Shown here: positions 48,106-54,757 of the stretch, piece by piece | Layout: every line of letters begins with the position of its first letter | Numbering within the stretch: position 1 is the first letter of the stretch | Assembly (NCBI RefSeq): GCF_008312935.1 | Contig: NZ_VSZO01000019.1 | Span: 1 to 54,757 of the forward strand | DNA: 54,757 nucleotides | Reading direction: 5' to 3' | Origin: Roseiconus lacunae | GTDB lineage: Bacteria > Planctomycetota > Planctomycetia > Pirellulales > Pirellulaceae | Translations under genes and position numbers: made by a program | Notes under the pieces: model-generated | Told to the model about the DNA's origin: nothing | The model's input: the letters and a program-made list of their open reading frames with translations, nothing else | The model's database searches: none

Positions 48106-49620
48106 ATGAAGAAAATCGCTAGCTACGGCCTGATCGTAACTGTCCTCGCGATCACCGGCATCGCCGTTCTCAAAATGCCCGGTATCCTCAACGGCGCCGA
48201 CTCTTCCAATGATGCTCAGGCAACGTACGTCGTTCAGCGGCGAACGATTGAAGATCGGGTCGTCGAACGCGGCACGATCGAAAGCCAAAAAACCGTTTAC
48301 GGTAAATGCGAAATCCCAGGTCGAAACAAAATCACGTTCATCGTCCCCGAAGGCTCACGCGTCAAAAAGGGTGACAAAGTTGCGGAGTTTGAAACGACCG
48401 AAATCGACAAAGACATCAAAGAAAAAGAAGTCGAGATCAACGAGGCAAAGGGAAAACACGCCGAAGCCGTTCAGTCACTGTCGATCAAAGAAGATGAAAA
48501 CGCGACCAACATCGCGGCGGCGAAACTGGCATTCGACATCGCAGAAATCGATCTAAAAAAGTATCGCCTCGGTGATTTTGAATCGGAAAAGGCAGACCTG
48601 AATCGAGCGATCAAAGAAGCCGAAGCGGAACTCGAAAAGGTACGTGACGAAAAAAACAACATCAAAATCCTCGTCAAAAAGGGTTACCGCACGCCGCAAC
48701 AATTGCTTGAGTACCAACTTCGTGAACAAAATTTCCAATTCCAGGTCGAACGTGACAAACAGAAGTACAAAGTTCTCGTCACCTATGACCGGGACAAGAA
48801 GCTGATCGAATTTGGCGGCAAAGTCGAAGAAACCAAACTAAAACTCGAGCGTGCCAAGAAGACCGCCAAAGCGGAAACACTCAAAGCTCAAGCGGCGATC
48901 GACAACGCCGCGTCGGCGGTCAGCATCCTCGAACAACAACTCGAAGAACTGCAGCGACTGCGAAAAAAATGCACGCTTCTTGCCGAACAGGACGGCACAG
49001 TGGCGTACGCCAATGAACGATGGTACGACGCATCGGAACGAATTCGCGAAGGCACCGAAGTTTACTCAGGCCGCAACGTTTACTTTCTGCCGGACATGAG
49101 TCGGATGCAAGTCAAGGCGAACGTCCACGAATCGGTCGTCGATAAGATCAAAGTTGACCAGACGGCCGACATTCGACTCGACGCCTTCTCCGACCGAAAA
49201 CTGGCCGGCCGCGTCACCAAAGTCGCCGGGATGGCGGCGAGCAGCTATTCCAGCGTCCAGAATTACGAAACGATCATCGTGATCGATCAGTTACCCGATG
49301 AGTTGGATATTAAGCCGGGGATGACGGCCGAAGTTAACATCCTGGTCGGGACCTACGAAGACGTCATCACCGTCCCAGTTGGTGCCGTCACGGAGCACTT
49401 TGAACAGTCCTATGTGTATGTCCGCGATGGTGGTTCGATCAGCCGTCGATCGATCGAAACCGGACGCAGCACACACTCGTTTGTCGAGGTCCTCGAGGGG
49501 CTTCGCGAAGGTGAAACGGTCACATTGGACGCCTACCAACGTGGGATCGATGACTTTGCCGATGCCGAACAAGAAGCCGGCGCCGGAGGGGCCGCGCCGT
49601 CGGGGGCGCCGCAAGCGTGA
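48106..49620 (+). CDS. HlyD/MacA-type periplasmic adaptor
   Basis: 504 aa. N-terminal membrane anchor (YGLIVTVLAITGIAVLKMPG); barrel-sandwich halves (VERGTIESQKTVYGKCEIPG and KKCTLLAEQDGTVAYAN); a long Lys/Glu/Ala coiled-coil hairpin (about 105-285); beta-barrel and membrane-proximal parts (ADIRLDAFSDRKLAGRVTKV, GMTAEVNILVG). It bridges an inner-membrane permease and the TolC-like exit duct. ATG at 48106 is preferred over a TTG at 48079. Its stop overlaps the permease start (GTGATG across TGA). Confidence 0.95.
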   Translation: MKKIASYGLIVTVLAITGIAVLKMPGILNGADSSNDAQATYVVQRRTIEDRVVERGTIESQKTVYGKCEIPGRNKITFIVPEGSRVKKGDKVAEFETTEIDKDIKEKEVEINEAKGKHAEAVQSLSIKEDENATNIAAAKLAFDIAEIDLKKYRLGDFESEKADLNRAIKEAEAELEKVRDEKNNIKILVKKGYRTPQQLLEYQLREQNFQFQVERDKQKYKVLVTYDRDKKLIEFGGKVEETKLKLERAKKTAKAETLKAQAAIDNAASAVSILEQQLEELQRLRKKCTLLAEQDGTVAYANERWYDASERIREGTEVYSGRNVYFLPDMSRMQVKANVHESVVDKIKVDQTADIRLDAFSDRKLAGRVTKVAGMAASSYSSVQNYETIIVIDQLPDELDIKPGMTAEVNILVGTYEDVITVPVGAVTEHFEQSYVYVRDGGSISRRSIETGRSTHSFVEVLEGLREGETVTLDAYQRGIDDFADAEQEAGAGGAAPSGAPQA

Positions 49621-50906
49621 TGGGATCAAGCTTTCTTCGTTATCAAGCCATCTTTCACACCTCCGTCCGAGGTGTGTTGATGCACAAACTGCGTTCACTA
49701 CTGACCGTCTTAGGGTTGGTCTTCGGCGTCGCCAGTGTGATCGTCATGCTGGCCGTTGCCGAAGGCGCTAGTCGACAAGCTCAAGCACAAATCGAAGCGT
49801 TAGGTGTCAGCAATGTGATCTTACGCAGTAAAGAACCAAGCAGCAGCGAATCGGAAATCAACTTTCGATCGTTCGAGCAAGATTTTGGACTGACGTACGA
49901 TGATTTGCGGCGGATCGAAGAGACGATCGACTCGGCGACGTCGGTGACACCGCTGCGTGAATTTCGGCAGGAAGCTCGCTACGCCGACCAAACCGTCGAC
50001 GCGCGGATTGTCGGTGTCTATCCCAGTTATTTCGAAGCGAGCAAGATTGAGATTGTCTTGGGACGACCGATCGAACCGGCCGACCTGAAGCAACGCGCAA
50101 ACGTCTGTGTTGTCGGGGAAGACATCGCCAGAAATGTATTCCGAGGCAAGTCACCCTTGGGTAAATCCATTCAAGTCGACAACACCCACTTCTTTCGGAT
50201 CATCGGCGTCCAAGGTTACAAAACACCGTCCGCGGGTATCGGTTCGAGCATGTCGGCCTCGGATTTAAACAGCGACATCGTGATTCCGCTCACGACCGAT
50301 CGAAGCCGGATCGGCGATGTGATCACCCGGCGCCAACAAGGCAGCTTTTCCAGGCAACGACTCGAACTCAGCCAGATCACCGTCGGCGTTGTCGATCGCC
50401 ATCAAGTCAAAACGACCGCCGCAGCCTTGGAAGGGTTATTGGCAAAATATCACCCTCGTGAAGACTACGCGATCACGATTCCACTCGACCTGCTCGAACA
50501 AGCTCAAGCGACACAGCGGATTTTCAACTTTGTACTCGGTGCAACTGCGGCAATCTCACTTTTGGTCGGTGGGATTGGCATCATGAACATCATGCTCGCC
50601 AACGTCAGTGAACGGACCCGTGAAATCGGCATCCGCCGGTCACTCGGTGCCAAACAGCGCGACATCATTTTTCAGTTCGTGATCGAAACCGCATCGCTAT
50701 CGCTGTTTGGCACTTTGATTGGAGTCATCGTTGGCTTAGCGGCTCCCTCGTTGGTCTCATACCTATCGGGGATGGAAACGATGGTGACACCATGGTCCGT
50801 CGCAATTGCATCGCTGGTATCACTTTCGGTCGGCATCGTGTTCGGGATCTACCCCGCCCGGCAAGCGGCACGGATGGATCCCATCGAAGCACTCCGGCGA
50901 ATGTAG
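49620..50906 (+). CDS. MacB-like ABC permease (FtsX fold), no ATPase domain
   Basis: 428 aa. N-terminal TM (LLTVLGLVFGVASVIVMLAV) followed by a periplasmic MacB-type domain and three C-terminal TMs with the FtsX signature (GGIGIMNIMLANVSERTREIGIRRSLGAKQRDI). It belongs to the family that couples ATP hydrolysis to pushing substrates into TolC-type exits. MacB proper has an N-terminal ATPase; this protein lacks one. The ATPase must be encoded elsewhere; none is found in this gene cluster. GTG at 49617 is an alternative start. Confidence 0.94.
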   Translation: MGSSFLRYQAIFHTSVRGVLMHKLRSLLTVLGLVFGVASVIVMLAVAEGASRQAQAQIEALGVSNVILRSKEPSSSESEINFRSFEQDFGLTYDDLRRIEETIDSATSVTPLREFRQEARYADQTVDARIVGVYPSYFEASKIEIVLGRPIEPADLKQRANVCVVGEDIARNVFRGKSPLGKSIQVDNTHFFRIIGVQGYKTPSAGIGSSMSASDLNSDIVIPLTTDRSRIGDVITRRQQGSFSRQRLELSQITVGVVDRHQVKTTAAALEGLLAKYHPREDYAITIPLDLLEQAQATQRIFNFVLGATAAISLLVGGIGIMNIMLANVSERTREIGIRRSLGAKQRDIIFQFVIETASLSLFGTLIGVIVGLAAPSLVSYLSGMETMVTPWSVAIASLVSLSVGIVFGIYPARQAARMDPIEALRRM

Positions 50907-51346
50907 CGCGAGAGTCAATCGATTGGGCATGGTAAACCGAACAATTTTGGTTCCATCGTGATCAATGGCAGGAGCACCAATGCTGGCGCTCGCACACTAC
51001 CGAACCAGGTCCGGTCTGCTGGTTCCTAACTTCTCGATGTACCGGGTGCAAAGCTGACCCTCATCAGGCGTTGCGTTTCGCAGATGAGATGTTTGTTCAA
51101 CGGCCCAGCGACTGGACCAATTATTCGGGTTCGGCTCATCAGCCGACGGTAATTAGCCCCGGTGATTGCACCGAAACCGTGGCTAACGCCAATCGGCTAA
51201 TCCTAACCTTGGGTGCCGAGGAGGCACTAACGTGGATCGCACGCGGTTTTTCGGTACAAATCCGAACTTAAAACGTGGCCGCACTCCAAATAGGCGGGGA
51301 CGCTCGCGAGCGATCCGGCCGGTAAATTACGGCAAAAGAAAGAAGG
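50907..51346. other. Intergenic region between permease and tRNA-His
   Basis: 440 bp with one 80-bp repeat at 51124-51203. The 12-bp palindrome cgctcgcgagcg at 51301-51312 lies downstream of the minus-strand tRNA but has no T-run. No gene is supported. Confidence 0.45.
51124..51203 (+). repeat. 80-bp interspersed element, copy 6
   Basis: Same orientation as copy 1 at 24846 and the clearest match to it. It is the reference copy I used to align the others. Confidence 0.85.
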
Positions 51347-51421
51347 GGTGGATGACCGGGTTCGAACCGGCGACATCTGGAACCACAATCCAGTGCTCTA
51401 ACCAACTGAGCTACACCCACC
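51347..51421 (-). tRNA. tRNA-His (anticodon GTG)
   Basis: 75 nt on the minus strand. The 8-bp acceptor stem GGTGGGTG/CATCCACC includes the extra G-1:C73 pair that marks tRNA-His. D arm GCTCAGTTGGTTAGAGC, anticodon stem CTGGA/TCCAG with loop TTGTGGT, and T arm CCGGTTCGAACCCGG are all intact. CCA is not encoded (the following bases are CCT), so it must be added after transcription. Confidence 0.97.
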
Positions 51422-51729
51422 GTGTTGGCGGCGAAACCAAAAGTGCCTCGCCAGAATCAGAGACTTTATCCGCCAAAATAAGTTCGGTCAACGGTCCGTT
51501 TTTCTCGGCCGAAAAGATTCTTTAACGATCCCCCAAAAACGGCCAGGTTAACCCCTGTAATCACGCTAGGTTTTCAAATCCTAGTCGGGTCTACTTCACT
51601 GGATTCTCTGATTGCCGCCGAGCGAGTAGGCTATCAGGTTGAGATGGTTTGCCACTGCGAAACTTCTCTCACTTGCACTGCTGGCTCACACACTGCCCGC
51701 CCTAACTCTGCCCGCCCAACCACGCGTCG
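51422..51729. other. Intergenic region upstream of the 51730 gene
   Basis: 308 bp carrying the tRNA-His promoter (minus strand) and presumably that of the 51730 gene. No RNA or repeat recognised. Confidence 0.4.
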
Positions 51730-52482
51730 ATGGCTCGTCGAAAACCCGCACGAAAACCCACCCCCGATCACGAGACGACTCGTGGTCTCGCCGGCACTCG
51801 TGATGAGACTGGCGATGCCACCGTGGACGCCGCATCGACATCGCCGGATGCGACCACGGTTGAACGGTCGCCGGTCGTGACCGTCGCACCGACCGGATGG
51901 GTGCCAATTCTGATCAGTCTAGCTGTGATCCTGCATTTGGCTGCCTTGTTTGTTTCCTATTCAGCAATTGTTGAGCCTTCTTCCACACAAGGCCGACTTC
52001 TGGAAACACTGACACCTTATTTGCGCGGAACACACTTCGCCGCCGACGGTCGGCGGTTTTACCTCGCCCACGCGACGCCCGACGAACAACCGCATCGTCT
52101 TCAAGTTGCCTCGGTCGACGCGAACGGCCAATTTGTTATCGACCGGGAAACGCGGTGGACGACCATCGAACCTTCAGGCCCGTCCGGTTTGGCGGCCTCG
52201 GATCGCTATGCCAAATGGATGACCCTGGCTGCGACGCTATCTGAATCCGACCAACGCTCGCTGGCCGCACAGCTATTGTTGCCACTTGTGAAAGCAGACG
52301 AATCGATCGCTGCCGTCCGTATCGTACGACTACCGACGCAGCTCACGACCGCCGAACAGGACGCGATGGGACCTGCGTACCTGGCCCGAGTGGTTCGAAA
52401 CAAAAACGGAGTCAACTTGGTCGCGATCGAATCCCGGCGCCTCACCACCATGCCTCGCGACACGAACGAGGTCACGCCGTGA
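51730..52482 (+). CDS. Single-pass membrane protein of unknown function
   Basis: 250 aa: a basic/Thr-rich cytoplasmic N-terminus (1-55), one transmembrane helix (about 57-80, VPILISLAVILHLAALFVSY), then an extracytoplasmic domain without a known family. The stop overlaps the next gene's GTG, so the two are translationally coupled. I do not recognise it; it is probably a partner of the membrane protein that follows. Confidence 0.75.
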   Translation: MARRKPARKPTPDHETTRGLAGTRDETGDATVDAASTSPDATTVERSPVVTVAPTGWVPILISLAVILHLAALFVSYSAIVEPSSTQGRLLETLTPYLRGTHFAADGRRFYLAHATPDEQPHRLQVASVDANGQFVIDRETRWTTIEPSGPSGLAASDRYAKWMTLAATLSESDQRSLAAQLLLPLVKADESIAAVRIVRLPTQLTTAEQDAMGPAYLARVVRNKNGVNLVAIESRRLTTMPRDTNEVTP

Positions 52483-53423
52483 AAGAAGCCTTCACCTCGA
52501 GCTGGAATCGGTTTTGGTTTGCCCCTAGCCCGGCGCGTTCGTTGTCGTTCGTTAGAGTCGGTTTGGGAATCGTCACCGCACTGTATTTCCTTTCGGCACT
52601 TCCTGACGTTGCGGTTTGGTTCGCTTCCGGTGCACCGGCGAGCACCACCAACCTTGCCGAGTTCTTTCGCACAGCAGAATTGACGCGTGATGCCCGCTGG
52701 ATGGTTTCGCCGCTGTTTATCTGGGACGCATTGTTCAACGGTTCGAATTTATCAGAAAGCACGACAATCTACCGAGCATACCTATTGATCGGTGCCGCCC
52801 TTTCGATCGTTTTGGCGTTGGCCGATCGAATCGCACCTCGGTGCCCGAGAATACTGCGCTGGTTTGTCCTGCGTGGTGGATTAGCTGCTTTGGTGTGGAT
52901 CTGGTTTGTCGGGTGGGCGAACCGCGTCGTCTTGCTTGCCGGCGTAGTCGAACCTGTTCTGAGCGTTTCGCTGGCGGCGTTGATGATCTCGCCGATCGCC
53001 GCTCAGGATCGCCAGGATCATCAATACAGTTGGCGCACCACGCTTTCGCGACGATTGATCGCCTGCCAATTCACACTGATCGGGATCTTGACCACGGCCA
53101 CGATGTTGGCCAGCCCGACGTGGTGGAACGGGACCGGAGCGTATGGGCTGCTTGCACCGACAGAAGACCGATTTTTCGACGTGCGCGAATCTTGGTTTGA
53201 AACGCCGCTTGTCTACGAAGGTCTCACGCTGGTCCTGGTCTGGCTGCTCCCTCTCGGGTTGCTTTTGGCATGGAAGCGTCCCTCTCGCTCATTCGGCGTC
53301 GGGCTGATTTGGGCTTGGGCACTGCTGGTTGGCCTGATGACGACAAATGTTCTCTACGCGGCGACGTTCGGCATCATTGCAACGAGCCTCGGTGACCGAG
53401 ATACTGACCATGCCTCCGCCTGA
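52479..53423 (+). CDS. Multi-pass membrane protein, HTTM-like
   Basis: 314 aa with about seven hydrophobic segments. The N-terminal WFAPSPARSLSFVRVGLGIVT and the helix spacing resemble HTTM proteins, the membrane part of vitamin-K-dependent carboxylase-like proteins. Catalytic residues for carboxylation cannot be identified by eye. GTG start; four-base overlap with the upstream gene. The pair is a two-gene operon. Confidence 0.7.
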   Translation: MKEAFTSSWNRFWFAPSPARSLSFVRVGLGIVTALYFLSALPDVAVWFASGAPASTTNLAEFFRTAELTRDARWMVSPLFIWDALFNGSNLSESTTIYRAYLLIGAALSIVLALADRIAPRCPRILRWFVLRGGLAALVWIWFVGWANRVVLLAGVVEPVLSVSLAALMISPIAAQDRQDHQYSWRTTLSRRLIACQFTLIGILTTATMLASPTWWNGTGAYGLLAPTEDRFFDVRESWFETPLVYEGLTLVLVWLLPLGLLLAWKRPSRSFGVGLIWAWALLVGLMTTNVLYAATFGIIATSLGDRDTDHASA

Positions 53424-53828
53424 GCGAATGGGGCAAAAACGCTCGGCGGCGGAAGCATGGCTATGAAAACGTCACGACCAGTCGCGACAGATGCGGAGAT
53501 CAACGACGAGAGGGATGATAAGCGAAACGGATTGAATCAGGATTGGCTTTGATTGAATCAATCTCGCCGTTGAAGCTTCGAGGTTTCGCCCCTTCGGCAA
53601 TCGAGAAGGTCAATCCGAAAGCCTCAATTCAACACTGATTTATCGGGCTGACATTCTCTGACGACCTCCCCACACGGGTGCCGGATTGGTCGCTGATCGA
53701 TCAAACGACCGTTTGCGTGTATCAATTGCACAACGGCTTCTCGTCGGGTCCGACTGTTTAACGCGAACCGGCATCAAACATCCACACCAAACCAACCATT
53801 TTTTGCTCAGAATTCATAGGTAATTTAA
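53424..53828. other. Intergenic region upstream of the SDR gene
   Basis: 405 bp, no gene found. A repeated ttgaatca motif near 53532-53560 is the only structure noticed. The SDR promoter should be here; AGG about 8 nt before the GTG start may be its ribosome site. Confidence 0.4.
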
Positions 53829-54563
53829 GTGAGTGATTTGAAAGGAAAAATTGTCGCAATCACCGGCGGCGGAACCGGAATCGGCGAAGGGATCGCAAGG
53901 AAGCTCGCCAGCTTGGGTTGTCGCGTGGCGGTCGGAGGCCGACGCATTGAGAAACTTGAAAGCGTTGCCCAATCGATCAAATCAGAAACACCGGTCTATT
54001 GCCACACGCTCGATGTCGCCGACCCGGACAGCGTGAAAGACTTTTTTGCTGCCGTTAAGAGCCACTTCGGCGATCCCGACATCCTGGTCAATAGTGCCGG
54101 CATCAACATCCAAAAGCGGACGATGGCAGAGATGTCGCCGGAAGACTGGGATCGTGTGATGCAGATCAACGCGAGCGGCGCCTACCGATGCATCTACGAA
54201 GTCTTGCCCGCGATGCGAGAGCGCCGCGACGGATTGGTCGTCAACATTTCGTCGGTCGCCGGCAAACGCGCGATCACTCTTGGCGGCGTCGTCTATTGTG
54301 CCAGCAAGTTTGCCATGACTGCTTTGGGAACGGCGATTAGCAACGAAGTTCGCGACGAAAGCGTCCGAATCACCAACGTGTATCCCGGCGAAGTCAATAC
54401 GCCGATTTTGGAGAACCGCCCCAACCCGGTCTCACAAGAACACAAGGATTCGATCTTGCAACCCGAAGACATCGCCGAAGTCGTGGCGACGATTTGTGCG
54501 TTGCCGCCACGCGCCAATGTTCCCGAAGTCGTCGTAAAACCGACGAAACAAGAATGGGTCTAA
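53829..54563 (+). CDS. Short-chain dehydrogenase/reductase (classical SDR)
   Basis: 244 aa. NAD(P)-binding TGGGTGIG at 12-19, NSAG at 88-91, active-site Asn114, Ser141/142 and YCASK (Tyr156, Lys160): complete classical tetrad. The substrate is not predictable. GTG start; it stands alone. Codon use is like its neighbours. Confidence 0.95.
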   Translation: MSDLKGKIVAITGGGTGIGEGIARKLASLGCRVAVGGRRIEKLESVAQSIKSETPVYCHTLDVADPDSVKDFFAAVKSHFGDPDILVNSAGINIQKRTMAEMSPEDWDRVMQINASGAYRCIYEVLPAMRERRDGLVVNISSVAGKRAITLGGVVYCASKFAMTALGTAISNEVRDESVRITNVYPGEVNTPILENRPNPVSQEHKDSILQPEDIAEVVATICALPPRANVPEVVVKPTKQEWV

Positions 54564-54757
54564 TCAAGCGTTCCTAACCGCCGGTCGATCCAAGATCCAT
54601 GCATGCAACGCTCGCTGGATCCGGAATTATTTGACCTTAGGTTTCTGTTTAGGCGTAAGGCGTTAAGCAGTTGAACACGAAAGATTCGGCTTAAGTCATT
54701 TCACTCTCCCACTGGGCATTGGTATCTACACAAGTGCGAAGGGGAGAGCTTTGGCTT
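54564..54757. other. Right-hand end of window, no gene
   Basis: 194 bp. The inverted pair CTCTCCC ... GGGGAGAG near 54705-54750 is a distant match to the repeats at 1-40 and 283-322. Confidence 0.4.

Noticed and set aside
51301..51312. cgctcgcgagcg palindrome downstream of tRNA-His as a terminator
   Set aside because: No loop and no T-run on the tRNA strand; too short to claim.
1..54757. CRISPR array, prophage, integron or transposon
   Set aside because: No regularly spaced repeats with variable spacers, no cas, integrase, transposase or phage genes seen on either strand.

Overview
The window looks like chromosome of a marine-type planctomycete of the Pirellulaceae (Rhodopirellula and relatives). 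This is an inference from gene content: a DUF1592-family cytochrome-type protein next to a DUF1552 protein, a sulfatase, a Tat-exported Gfo/Idh/MocA oxidoreductase, a secreted PQQ-like propeller protein, a surface protein with the planctomycete [12 protein letters not shown] N-terminal signal, PEP-CTERM proteins with an exosortase, weak Shine-Dalgarno sites, frequent GTG/TTG starts and many short intergenic repeats. I recognise 36 protein genes and one tRNA-His. I see no rRNA, CRISPR array, transposase, integrase or prophage.

Region 1 (676-24825) is an exosortase/exopolysaccharide locus in two divergent arms around a gap at 12903-13261. The minus arm reads, in transcription order, exosortase, Wzz/BY-kinase fusion, very large membrane-anchored TPR protein, EpsI-type protein, priming sugar transferase and polysaccharide deacetylase. 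The plus arm holds a membrane protein with two degenerate FHA-like domains, a PEP-CTERM protein, a 1418-aa modular surface protein, then (after a minus-strand FeeM-like acyltransferase) a patatin-like hydrolase, a second PEP-CTERM protein, a FemAB-like protein, a DUF218 protein and a small secreted coiled-coil protein. Together these suggest synthesis and modification of an extracellular polysaccharide coupled to exosortase processing of PEP-CTERM proteins. Glycosyltransferases beyond the priming enzyme, a Wzy polymerase and an outer-membrane exporter are absent; a flippase lies about 3.4 kb further on.

Region 2 (24951-36610) is catabolic and accessory: Gfo/Idh/MocA oxidoreductase with a PQQ-like protein, DUF1294 protein, Wzx-like flippase, PIG-L deacetylase, the overlapping DUF1592/DUF1552 pair, a membrane-fused SelL-like redox protein and a thioesterase. 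Region 3 (36607-44851) has a ribose-type ABC sugar importer whose permease carries a large extra membrane segment, a soluble orphan histidine kinase and a sulfatase. Region 4 (45250-50906) is a TolC / HlyD-adaptor / MacB-like permease export system with no ATPase gene. Region 5 (51347-54563) has tRNA-His, a coupled pair of membrane proteins and a short-chain dehydrogenase.

Intergenic DNA carries at least three short repeat families. The clearest is an 80-bp element with six full-length copies (24846, 30617, 39852, 44874, 44977, 51124), most of which align with a reference copy without gaps, plus two tandem 35-bp partial copies at 47874-47954.
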